Of a stretch of DNA of 64,000 nucleotides, positions 28,292-36,429 are shown one piece after another. A program made the position numbers and the translations under genes. The notes beneath the pieces are model-generated. The model was not told the DNA's origin. It did not search any database and saw only the letters and a program-made list of their open reading frames with translations. The stretch is from Candidatus Nitrosocosmicus oleophilus (GTDB lineage: Archaea > Thermoproteota > Nitrososphaeria > Nitrososphaerales > Nitrososphaeraceae): NCBI RefSeq assembly GCF_000802205.1, contig NZ_CP012850.1:1736001-1800000 (forward strand), written 5' to 3'. The stretch's first letter is position 1; each line of letters opens with the position of its first letter.

Positions 28292-29500
28292 TCACGCAAA
28301 ACTATTCCCGTTTATTTTTCTAAATTCTTTAATTAGGTTTTTTAAAGCGTCAATAGCAATTTTCAACTCCTCTTGAGTGTTTTGGTAACCTATGGAAAAC
28401 CTTATTGAACCACTAATTTGATCATACGTCAGTCCTAAAGCTTTTAGAACATGAGATGCTTTTTGTTTTTTGTTTGAAGAACAAGCAGAACCAGTAGAAG
28501 CCTCAATACCATATTCATCTAGTTTTATCAACAAGTCTTCTCCATTTATTCCAGAAAAAGAAAAGTTAACATTGTTGAAAATTCGATTCTCCATTGATCC
28601 ATTTAGTACAGAGCCTGGTATTTCATTAATTATTCTATCTATCATGTACTTTTGAAGTCCCTTAATCTTAATTTGGACGGATGCGAGCTTCTCCTTCCAA
28701 ATTTCACATGCTTTGCCAAATCCAACAATGGCAATTACATTCTCTGTTCCTGATCTTAGATTCATTTCTTGTCCGCCGCCAAATATTATCGGCTTTATGT
28801 GTATTCCTTGTTTTATGAACAGTGCTCCAATTCCTTTTGGTCCGTTTATCTTATGGGATGAAATCGTCATCATGTCTATTTTCAGGTCATTAACATTTAT
28901 CGGAATCTTCCCAAGAGCTTGAACGGCGTCTGAATGAAAAATAGTTTCATTATTTTTTGCTTTTGCGATTTCAACCATATCTCTGATGGGTTGTATAGTT
29001 CCTATTTCGTTATTTGCTAGCATAATACTAATCAAACCGGTTTTTGTTGATACCATTTCCCTAAAAATATCTAAATCAATTGATCCATCTTTCTCTATAG
29101 GTACATAATCTATCTCAAATCCCATGTCCTTCTCTATGAATTTGATAGTCTCTATTATGGAATCATGTTCTATCTTGGAAATCAATATTCTTTTACAAGT
29201 CGGTTTTAAATTACAGATCAGTCTTGCACTTCCAATCAGGGCTAAGTTATTAGATTCAGTACCTCCAGAGGTAAAATAAATTTCGTTAGATCTAGAGCCG
29301 ATTAATTTGGATATCTGTCTCCTAGCCTTAGAAACGGCGAGATTAGATTTTCTACCCAAACCGTGAAGTGATGAAGGATTACCATAAAAATCGGTTAAAA
29401 ATGGTAACATTTCATTTATTACACTAATGTCAATCGGAGAGGAAGATGCATTATCCAAATAAATGGGTTCCTTGGTTTTAGTAAGACTATTTTTTGACAT
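28292..29500 (-). CDS. Cysteine desulfurase (NifS/IscS family) linked to larE
   Basis: PLP enzyme that removes sulfur from cysteine and holds it as a persulfide. The 402-residue protein starts its fold with IYLDNASSSPID, has SSHKINGPKGIGALF with the PLP lysine (about 203), and the mobile active-site cysteine in ASTGSACSS (about 335). It overlaps the end of larE by 14 bases on the same strand and is the last gene of larC-larE-desulfurase. This tight coupling suggests its sulfur serves LarE, though a general Fe-S role remains possible. Confidence 0.9.
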   Translation of the reverse strand: MSKNSLTKTKEPIYLDNASSSPIDISVINEMLPFLTDFYGNPSSLHGLGRKSNLAVSKARRQISKLIGSRSNEIYFTSGGTESNNLALIGSARLICNLKPTCKRILISKIEHDSIIETIKFIEKDMGFEIDYVPIEKDGSIDLDIFREMVSTKTGLISIMLANNEIGTIQPIRDMVEIAKAKNNETIFHSDAVQALGKIPINVNDLKIDMMTISSHKINGPKGIGALFIKQGIHIKPIIFGGGQEMNLRSGTENVIAIVGFGKACEIWKEKLASVQIKIKGLQKYMIDRIINEIPGSVLNGSMENRIFNNVNFSFSGINGEDLLIKLDEYGIEASTGSACSSNKKQKASHVLKALGLTYDQISGSIRFSIGYQNTQEELKIAIDALKNLIKEFRKINGNSFA

Positions 29501-30368
29501 ATTTATCTATTGTTATTATCTCATCCTCATTGAGTTTTCCGATTTCTTTTTTTCCATATCCTTCTAGATCTAACGTTACATGTTTAAAGCCTAATTCTCT
29601 AATCTCAAATACTATTTTGTCAATTTTGTCTAGGTTGCATAACTTGCTGATTTCACTCCTCTCAATCTCAATTCTCGCTATTGTGTCATGATCCCTTACT
29701 CTTACTTGTCTAACACCAGACAATTTTTTTATTATCATCTCACATCTTTCAATGCGTCTTAATTTGACCGAATTAATTTCCGTTCCATGAGGAACACGTG
29801 ACGCTAAGCATGAATTCGAAGGTTTATCATGAACAGACAAATTGTTAATCTTAGCAAAGTGGCGGACTTCTTTCTTACCCAATCCAATATCTAATAGAGG
29901 ACTCTTAATTCCCATAGAATGTAATGCGATCATACCTGGCCTATCATCATCTACATCATCAAGGTTGGTACCATCTACAATTAGTGAGATGTTTTTCTCC
30001 TTTGCCACCTTCAGTAAATTGATGGCCAACTCATTTCTGCAGTGAAAACAACGAAGGCTGTCGTTCTTGGTGAAATTCGGATTATCTAATTCGTTATATT
30101 CTAACAAATGATGAATTACATCAATCTCTTTGGCCACTTTTTTAGCTGTTTCTAATTCTTCATTTGCCAAAGTCTGATAATTTGCTGTGATCGCTAGAAC
30201 ATTTTCTTTTCCTAGTGCTTGCCTTGCTGCGAGAGTCACTAATGCGCTATCTACTCCTCCAGACAGGGCGACTATAACCTTACAATTTCTGGATTTAAAC
30301 CAGTTAATTAGTAAGGGATATCTGCTTTGTTTTGAATCTTCCATACGTTTAGTTGAATTGGTCGACAT
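29487..30368 (-). CDS. larE: LarE, sulfur transferase of nickel-pincer nucleotide synthesis
   Basis: PP-loop ATP pyrophosphatase that converts the carboxyls of pyridinium-3,5-biscarboxylic acid mononucleotide into thiocarboxylates. The signature VALSGGVDSALVTLAA is at about 33-48, GTNLDDVDDDRPGM at about 130, and the sulfur-donor cysteine of the family lies in SNSCLASRVPHGTEI (about 187). A RCFHC pair is also present (about 110). It starts ten bases after larC and overlaps the cysteine desulfurase. In Lactiplantibacillus LarE the cysteine is sacrificed; whether this one is reloaded by the partner desulfurase is an open question. Confidence 0.93.
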   Translation of the reverse strand: MSTNSTKRMEDSKQSRYPLLINWFKSRNCKVIVALSGGVDSALVTLAARQALGKENVLAITANYQTLANEELETAKKVAKEIDVIHHLLEYNELDNPNFTKNDSLRCFHCRNELAINLLKVAKEKNISLIVDGTNLDDVDDDRPGMIALHSMGIKSPLLDIGLGKKEVRHFAKINNLSVHDKPSNSCLASRVPHGTEINSVKLRRIERCEMIIKKLSGVRQVRVRDHDTIARIEIERSEISKLCNLDKIDKIVFEIRELGFKHVTLDLEGYGKKEIGKLNEDEIITIDKYVKK

Positions 30369-30378
30369 CCTAGATCAG

Positions 30379-31638
30379 CTATATGTCGTATAGATTCCTT
30401 TGAAATATTAAATTATTGACTGTTTCCATTGTCTTCTTAAAAGGGAGACCTAGCTTGTTTGCAATTTCTCTTATATTTTCAAACTCTGGTTTTACGTTAA
30501 CTATTCTTCCTTGCTGATCCTTTGATATTTTTACACTTATGACATATTCATGGTTTTCTATTATGATGGGGAGCATTATGCTAAACCGCTCTAGTTTATA
30601 TCTTTCATTAATTGTTTTTCTAATCCCTAGTGTTCCTGTCTCATTGAATATTAATTCGATGATCCTTTTTTCAATGTCCTCAGAGCAAATAACCTTCAGA
30701 ATATGTACTGGTCTGTTCTTCTTTGTTATTCCGCTAACCAATGTAACATCCTTTACTCCTACATCCTGTTTTGATATCTTTTCTACCAAATCACCTATCA
30801 TCTCACCGGTCATGTCATCAATATTTGTCTCAAGAACCGATACTGTGTCTGATTGAATGGAGTTATGAATATTTGATTTTCCAATAGAAATTCTCAATAT
30901 ATTAGGGATGCCCTCAAATTTCTTAAATCCAGTACCATAGCCTATTTTATGAGGTATAAATTCAGGATACGTACTAATAATTCTAGGATTCAATCCAGCC
31001 AAGATGGCGGCTCCAGTAGGAGTGGTTATTTCAGAGTGGATTGGACCCCCAGTTATTGGTATCTCCAAAAGCTTAAAAATTTCCAACACCGCGTTAGTAG
31101 GATTTGGAATCGTCCCGTGTGAGAATTGGGTTATTCCACCACCAACGGCAACTTTGGTAGAATAAAAAGTTGTATTAAAGAAAAGATCCAAATCATCTAG
31201 AGCAGTTGCACTGCCAATTATGTCTGCAGCTGTGTCGATGCTAGAGGACTCGTGAAGATGTAGGTCTCCAACTTCTTTATTATGAATTCTTGATTCTATT
31301 CTAATTATGGTTTTTATCGTCTCCATTGCAAATTTTTTTGCCGTATCGGAAAGATTAGTAACGTTGCAGCAATTTGCCAGAATTCTTAACATCTCGGAAG
31401 CATTTCGTTCTAGTGAATTCTCTTCAATCTCAAAATGAAATTTAGTTGCTCTTATCCCATTTGATTCAGAATTTATGAATTCTACCTTTTTTATTCTGGT
31501 ATTGGAAAATAGTTTCTCTATCATCTTTATGTTATTTATGATTCTATTCTTATCGGCACCACAATCCACCAAAGCAGATAAGAACATATCCCCTGAAATT
31601 CCTGCGACCTGTGAGTCAATTACAACTATCTTTCTCAA
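30379..31638 (-). CDS. larC: LarC, nickel-insertion protein (single ORF)
   Basis: CTP-dependent cyclometallase that inserts nickel into the organic pincer cofactor. The 419-residue protein begins with SQVAGISGDMFLSALVDCGA, has HLHESSSIDTAADIIGSA (about 127-144), SHGTIPNPTNA and TPTGAAILA, all typical of the LarC/DUF111 family. In Lactiplantibacillus the gene is split as larC1/larC2 and needs ribosomal frameshifting; here it is one uninterrupted frame. It is the first gene of a minus-strand unit and diverges from malate dehydrogenase across a 154-base gap. Confidence 0.94.
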   Translation of the reverse strand: MRKIVVIDSQVAGISGDMFLSALVDCGADKNRIINNIKMIEKLFSNTRIKKVEFINSESNGIRATKFHFEIEENSLERNASEMLRILANCCNVTNLSDTAKKFAMETIKTIIRIESRIHNKEVGDLHLHESSSIDTAADIIGSATALDDLDLFFNTTFYSTKVAVGGGITQFSHGTIPNPTNAVLEIFKLLEIPITGGPIHSEITTPTGAAILAGLNPRIISTYPEFIPHKIGYGTGFKKFEGIPNILRISIGKSNIHNSIQSDTVSVLETNIDDMTGEMIGDLVEKISKQDVGVKDVTLVSGITKKNRPVHILKVICSEDIEKRIIELIFNETGTLGIRKTINERYKLERFSIMLPIIIENHEYVISVKISKDQQGRIVNVKPEFENIREIANKLGLPFKKTMETVNNLIFQRNLYDI

Positions 31639-31792
31639 CTATATTTTTATTATATGGCTCCTCTATAATGGGTTTTAAGGTCCAGATCAAATGTCAATGG
31701 GTAATGCTCTGTTAGTACATCCGTATGAATATTAGATCTGAATTTTAGAAAGAATTTAAAACTATAAATAAAAAAAATAATGTCACATTTGT
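31639..31792. promoter_or_regulatory. Divergent promoter region between larC and malate dehydrogenase
   Basis: A 154-base AT-rich spacer. On the plus strand ACTATAAATAAA at 31761-31772 is a good TATA box centred about 27 bases before the ATG of malate dehydrogenase, implying a leaderless message. On the minus strand CCTTAAAACCC (31669-31679 reversed) could serve larC. Both arms of the NPN locus could therefore be controlled from this one spacer. Confidence 0.65.
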
Positions 31793-32710
31793 ATGACAAT
31801 ATCTATAATTGGTTCTGGTAGAGTAGGGGCCTCAGTCGCCTTAAATTGCGGTATAAGAGAATTAGATCCTCAAATAAATCTGATTGACATAATCGAGGGA
31901 TTGCCACAGGGGGAAGCAATGGATATCAATCATCAATTGTCTGAACAAGGTATAGATAGTTTTGTCCAGGGCACCAATGACTTTAGTATTTTGAGGGATT
32001 CGGAGATAGTAATTTTAGTTGCAGGGATCGGGCGTAAACCTGGAATGACGAGAATGGATCTCCTAAAGACGAATGCTTCTATTGTTAAGGATGTTTCAAC
32101 AAAAATAGCTCAACATCGTCAAACATGCAAATTAATTATAGTAACCAATCCTTTGGATCCTATGACATATCTTGCACTAAAGACTACCAAATTTCCTAAG
32201 AATAATATAATGGGAATGGGAGGAATGCTGGACTTGTCAAGATTCTCTAGCTTCATCAATGAATATACTCGTTTGTCCCGAACTTCAATTTCAGCAATGG
32301 TGATTAGTGAACATGGAGAAAGAATGTTACCTTTAATTAGATTTTCTTCGATTTCTGGAATACCTTTAAGTCATTTCATAGATGAAAGGCAATCAAAAGA
32401 AATCTATGAAAAAACCAAACAAGTGGCTGCGGAAGTCATCAAATACAAAGGTGCTACAGTATATGCACCAGGTAATGCGGTGGCAACTATGGTTGAATCC
32501 ATAGTAAAAGACAAAAGAACTGTTATTCCATTATCTACATATCTTGATGGTGAATATGGAGTAAGTGATGTGTGTATAGGGGTTCCTGCAGTCCTTGGGA
32601 AAAACGGAGTAGAAAATATTATCGAATTGCCCCTTAACGAATTTGAACACCAAGAATTCACAAACGGAGTTAAAAATGTAAAAGAGGCAATCTCTCTTCT
32701 GCCGCTTTAA
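31793..32710 (+). CDS. mdh: Malate dehydrogenase (LDH/MDH superfamily)
   Basis: NAD(P)-dependent oxidation of malate to oxaloacetate. The chain of 305 residues has the Rossmann start [15 protein letters not shown], the active-site loop [14 protein letters not shown] and the catalytic His in [11 protein letters not shown]. Arg in GRKPGMTR, where lactate dehydrogenases carry Gln, favours malate over lactate. It diverges from larC and is followed immediately by larB, so it is embedded in the NPN cofactor locus. The promoter suggests a leaderless transcript. Confidence 0.9.
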   Translation: MTISIIGSGRVGASVALNCGIRELDPQINLIDIIEGLPQGEAMDINHQLSEQGIDSFVQGTNDFSILRDSEIVILVAGIGRKPGMTRMDLLKTNASIVKDVSTKIAQHRQTCKLIIVTNPLDPMTYLALKTTKFPKNNIMGMGGMLDLSRFSSFINEYTRLSRTSISAMVISEHGERMLPLIRFSSISGIPLSHFIDERQSKEIYEKTKQVAAEVIKYKGATVYAPGNAVATMVESIVKDKRTVIPLSTYLDGEYGVSDVCIGVPAVLGKNGVENIIELPLNEFEHQEFTNGVKNVKEAISLLPL

Positions 32711-32726
32711 CTTGTTTGCATGGTTT

Positions 32727-33503
32727 ATGGATCTAAGAAATATTCTATTAGACTATTACAATAACAAGAAAAGCCTTGATGAAGTGATCAAATCTATTTC
32801 ACTTTTTTCTGTTGAATACATCGAGAATGATGTAGCTCAAATTGATATTAACCGCGATTTTAGAAAATCTATTCCAGAGATTATTCTGGCGTCAAGCAAA
32901 AAATCTAGCGAATTAGTGATCATTATTAATCGAATCCTCGAGAAGAAAGGCTATGTCCTTGTGAGTAAAATTAAGCCTTTGGTAGTAGGCAAGTTAGAAG
33001 ATTATTATGGCAAAAAGGGTCTTATAGTAGACAGAAGCCGCAATGGAACTTCATTATTAATCTATGACTCGATATCTTCTCTTCCTGTAAGTAGAGGTGG
33101 TAAAGTGGGAATCATCTGTGCTGGGACTTCTGATGTGGGGATTGCTGAAGAGGCACGCTTGGCAACTTTGGCAATGGGTTGCACGTCTTATCTTGCTTAT
33201 GATGTGGGAATAGCTGGGATTCACAGATTGCTCAATTCATTGAAGCAAATGATGTCAAGTGATATTGATGTGATAGTAGCAGTTGCCGGAATGGAGGGGG
33301 CACTTCCAGCTGTAGTAACCTCTTTGGTATCAGTTCCGGTAATAGGAGTGCCTTGTTCTGTTGGATATGGTTATGGGGATAATGGTACAGGTGCTTTGGC
33401 GTCTATGCTTCAGACCTGTTCATTTGGTCTTTCTGTTGTAAATATAGACAACGGAATAGGGGGAGGCATTTTTGCAAGTATAATCGCTAACAAGGGCCGG
33501 TAG
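32727..33503 (+). CDS. larB: LarB, pyridinium biscarboxylate mononucleotide synthase
   Basis: PurE-like enzyme that carboxylates and hydrolyses nicotinic acid adenine dinucleotide in the first step of NPN cofactor synthesis. The ~259-residue chain has the PurE-like C-terminal half: GIICAGTSDVGIAEEA (about 130-145), VAVAGMEGALPAVVTSLV and GVPCSVGYGYGDNGTGAL. The N-terminal half is helical as in LarB. I take the ATG at 32727; an in-frame TTG at 32712 just after the mdh stop is an alternative. It completes the larB-larC-larE set; no larA lies in the window. Confidence 0.92.
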   Translation: MDLRNILLDYYNNKKSLDEVIKSISLFSVEYIENDVAQIDINRDFRKSIPEIILASSKKSSELVIIINRILEKKGYVLVSKIKPLVVGKLEDYYGKKGLIVDRSRNGTSLLIYDSISSLPVSRGGKVGIICAGTSDVGIAEEARLATLAMGCTSYLAYDVGIAGIHRLLNSLKQMMSSDIDVIVAVAGMEGALPAVVTSLVSVPVIGVPCSVGYGYGDNGTGALASMLQTCSFGLSVVNIDNGIGGGIFASIIANKGR

Positions 33504-34078
33504 AGAGTAAAAATACATTCATGATGTCTATGCAAAATGTATTTTAACCTTAGAATTTTTTGAGTCATTTGTAAGGTTTTTGATGTTGACAGCAGGTAAA
33601 TTATTTGTTAAAACCTTTCGTATTTTCGATACGAGGAAAGATGACAATTTAACTAATGTTCAACTAATTGCCATGATGCAGACATGTGAAGATCTAATGG
33701 ACTTTCCTTCCGATTGGGTTATCAGCATTTCAAAACTTTAACAGGATCTTCAAGTAACCATTTGCGAAAACTTAGGTTCACTGCTTTGTATAATCATACT
33801 TTTTTTCATGACTGAAAGTTTAACGATGATTAGAGTTGGAATCCAAATTGTACCAGGGCTTTTGGACTTGGTATAAAGTCTATCCTTCAAAACAAACTCA
33901 AAATGATTCAAATATTTTGGTTGATTGGCGGATTTAAAATGAATCTTATTTCAAGTTTGATGATAGGTGTGATCACTTAATTGGTCAGCATTATTTATTT
34001 TGTCTACTGTTTTAAAACGTTTATAAGAGATTTAAGAGAGTTTTTTTGATTGTTAGTATAAAGGAGAAGAGGTAATGA
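33504..34078. other. Intergenic stretch before rpl18
   Basis: About 575 AT-rich bases. A 52-codon ATG frame at 33583-33741 (MLTAGKLFVKTFRIFDTRKD at its start) is open but has no recognisable family or clear ribosome site, so I do not call it a gene. The right edge carries the rpl18 promoter. No tRNA or other RNA gene was recognised. Confidence 0.5.
34017..34028 (+). promoter_or_regulatory. Candidate TATA box for the rpl18-rps5-rpl30-rpl15-secY cluster
   Basis: ACGTTTATAAGAG-like sequence about 50 bases before the rpl18 ATG. A purine-rich GGAGAAGAGGT at 34063-34073 lies just before the start and should act as the ribosome-binding site. Confidence 0.55.
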
Positions 34079-34651
34079 ATGTCTTACATTAAAACGCTTA
34101 AAAGAATAAGAAATAATAAAACAAATTATAGAAAAAGAAAGGCTGTGTTAATTAGCAAAAGAAATTTCATAACGGTAAGAATAAGTAATCAAAATATTCA
34201 CTGTCAATTAATCAAACCGGCAATAAAAGGTGATATCGTCCTCTCGTTTTCCAGTAGTAAGGAACTGACTAAATTTGAGTGGAAAGGCTCTACCAACAAT
34301 TTATCAGCTTGTTATCTGGTCGGATTGATGCTTGGAAAAAAAATGCTTGCCAAAAAAATTGATTCTGCAATTTTATATACCGGTCAAGCATCATTCACAA
34401 GCAAGATAGCAGCTTGTCTTAAAGGCATTGCTGCTGCTGGGGTCAATATTCCATTATCTGAAGAAACTTTGCCTGATGAGAATCGAATAAATGGTTCACA
34501 CATATCTCAATATGCCACCATTCTGAAGGAGGATAAAAATAAATATGAGAAACAATTTTCTGGGTTATTTAGTAAGAACATTAATCCAGAAGAATATCCA
34601 AAACATTTTGAAGAAGTGAAAACACGAATTTCTGCTGGAAATTTCAATTAA
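34079..34651 (+). CDS. rpl18: Ribosomal protein uL18 (L18)
   Basis: Large-subunit protein that binds 5S rRNA. The 190-residue product shows NYRKRKAVLISKRNFITVRIS, the SFSSSKEL segment and the CLKGIAAAGVNIPLSE core of archaeal uL18. It opens the tail of the spc-type cluster; the usual upstream members (rpl6, rpl32e, rpl19e) are absent here and a long gap precedes it. The strong ribosome site before the ATG supports the start. Confidence 0.93.
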   Translation: MSYIKTLKRIRNNKTNYRKRKAVLISKRNFITVRISNQNIHCQLIKPAIKGDIVLSFSSSKELTKFEWKGSTNNLSACYLVGLMLGKKMLAKKIDSAILYTGQASFTSKIAACLKGIAAAGVNIPLSEETLPDENRINGSHISQYATILKEDKNKYEKQFSGLFSKNINPEEYPKHFEEVKTRISAGNFN

Positions 34652-34792
34652 GGTGAAACTATGACCACGAAAGTATTCACCGAAAGAATAATAAACAAAA
34701 AAATAATTGATTTTGATAAGGTACTGATGTGTTGAGAATGAAAGTTATTATGATTAATAGATTGCTAATGCCTTATGGATCGGGTGTAATTA

Positions 34793-35413
34793 ATGAGTAG
34801 GATGTCTAGACCTAGTGAACCTGAAGTAGAATGGAAGCCAAGAACTGCACTAGGTATTATGGTAGCCAATGGGAAAATAAACTCCATGGAGCAAATTTTT
34901 GAAAATGGTATGAGGATTCAAGAATCTGAGATTGTGAAACACCTTTTACCTGATATCAAGACTCAAGTAGTAAGTGTTGAAATAGTACAAAAACAAACCG
35001 ATGCAGGCGAACTCACTAGATTTAATGCTCTTGTGGCAATAGGCAATGAGTCTGGGTGGTTTGGAATTGGAAAAGGTAAAGCCTCACAAATGAGGAATGC
35101 TATCGACAAGGCCACCAATGCTTCTTACCTAAACGTCATCCCAGTAAAATTGGGATGTGGAAGTTGGGAATGTCGATGTCACCAAGCTCATTCAGTACCA
35201 TTTAAGGTACAGGGTAGAGGTGGCAGTGTAACGATTGAATTGATCCCTGGCCCTCGTGGATTAGGTATAGTGGCCGGTGAGAATATCAGAAACTTGTTGA
35301 AATTAGCAGGATTAAAGGACTGCTGGAGTAGGTCATTTGGATCTACCAACACAATGTCGTCTACCGCAAAAGCAATTTTTAGTGCATTGAGAAGTACGTT
35401 TATCACAGGATAG
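34793..35413 (+). CDS. rps5: Ribosomal protein uS5 (S5)
   Basis: Small-subunit protein important for decoding accuracy. The 206-residue chain contains RFNALVAIGNESGWFGIGKGKASQMRNAI in its double-stranded RNA-binding region and GPRGLGIVAGENIRNLLKLAG, both diagnostic. The 141-base gap after rpl18 holds only a short 24-codon frame and is longer than usual for this operon. Confidence 0.96.
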   Translation: MSRMSRPSEPEVEWKPRTALGIMVANGKINSMEQIFENGMRIQESEIVKHLLPDIKTQVVSVEIVQKQTDAGELTRFNALVAIGNESGWFGIGKGKASQMRNAIDKATNASYLNVIPVKLGCGSWECRCHQAHSVPFKVQGRGGSVTIELIPGPRGLGIVAGENIRNLLKLAGLKDCWSRSFGSTNTMSSTAKAIFSALRSTFITG

Positions 35414-35421
35414 GAATTGAA

Positions 35422-35892
35422 ATGGTGTATTTAGTAGTTAGAATGAAAGGGACTGTTAACATTCCCAATTGGGCAAATGTAACACTTGAAGGTTTACATC
35501 TTAACAAGAAATTTCGAGCAACCCTGATTCCAGAAAATGACCAAACGTTAGGTATGCTCAGGAAAATAAAAGAAATAGTTTCTTGGACATCTGTTGAGGA
35601 AAACTTTATCAGAGAATTTATCGAACAAAAAGGCCGTGCATCATCATCTAAGCTGTTATCCAACCAAAGGCATGAGGAATCTGGAAAAACATCCAATCCT
35701 GACATTGATAAGGTTGTCTCTGATATCTCTAAGAATGAAACATATCTTTCAAAATTAGATGGAATAAAACCATGGTTTGCGTTGAATCCTCCTAGAGGCG
35801 GATTTAAGAAAAAATCAAAGCTTTTGCACTCTCAAAACGGAATATTGGGGGAGAATAAAGATTTGTTAGAAATCGTAAAGAGGATGATGTAG
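35422..35892 (+). CDS. rpl30: Ribosomal protein uL30 (L30)
   Basis: Large-subunit protein of the L30/L7 family. The 156-residue product starts with YLVVRMKGTVNIPNWANVTLEGLHL and ends with the archaeal extension FALNPPRGGFKKKSK. It lies eight bases after rps5 and precedes rpl15, as is standard in archaea. It is distinct from the L30e gene at 18.7 kb. Confidence 0.93.
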   Translation: MVYLVVRMKGTVNIPNWANVTLEGLHLNKKFRATLIPENDQTLGMLRKIKEIVSWTSVEENFIREFIEQKGRASSSKLLSNQRHEESGKTSNPDIDKVVSDISKNETYLSKLDGIKPWFALNPPRGGFKKKSKLLHSQNGILGENKDLLEIVKRMM

Positions 35893-35991
35893 ATAATGAA
35901 TAATAATTGTTTGTCTGATAGCAAAGAATTGCAAACTTTAATATTTACACCCAAAGTTGCTTATCCACTAAGGGAAAATTGGTGATAACTG

Positions 35992-36429
35992 ATGGCTACT
36001 CGACTAAGAAAAAGTAGAAAACAACGTGGAAGTCGCTTCTGCGGATGGGGCCAAATTGGTCAACATAGAGCTTCGGGCAGTAGAGGAGGCGTTGGAGGCG
36101 CTGGAAAGCACAAACACTTCTTCATAAGAACAATTAAAGAGGAACCAAATCACTTTGGGCATGAGCAATTTCATGCATTAAGACCAAGTGATTCTTTAAA
36201 ATGGATAAATCTTAGAGACCTGAATGAATTGGTAAAATATTCAGAAACTAGTGAAGATGGTAAGGTCATACTTGATCTAGAAAAGTTAGGGTATGACAAG
36301 ATCTTAGGTGGCGGAGCTATAAACTCTGCCCTTACAGTTCGGGTAAAAAGAATCTCAGACTCTGCCAAAAACAAAATCACAGCAGCTGGAGGAGAGGTGC
36401 TAATTTTAGATGAGCTCAGTACAGAATGA
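35992..36429 (+). CDS. rpl15: Ribosomal protein uL15 (L15)
   Basis: Large-subunit assembly protein. The first 40 residues are rich in Arg and Gly (KSRKQRGSRFCGWGQIGQHR, then SRGGVGGAGKHK), the extended tail typical of uL15, and the fold ends with KNKITAAGGEVLIL. Its 3' end overlaps the secY start by 20 bases, so the two are translationally coupled. Confidence 0.94.
   Translation: MATRLRKSRKQRGSRFCGWGQIGQHRASGSRGGVGGAGKHKHFFIRTIKEEPNHFGHEQFHALRPSDSLKWINLRDLNELVKYSETSEDGKVILDLEKLGYDKILGGGAINSALTVRVKRISDSAKNKITAAGGEVLILDELSTE

Noticed and set aside
33583-33741. 52-codon ATG frame before rpl18
   Set aside because: No ribosome-binding site, motif or promoter stands out; one open frame of this size is expected by chance in an AT-rich gap.
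34661-34735. 24-codon frame between rpl18 and rps5
   Set aside because: It is too short to support and shows no ribosomal-protein similarity; probably spacer.
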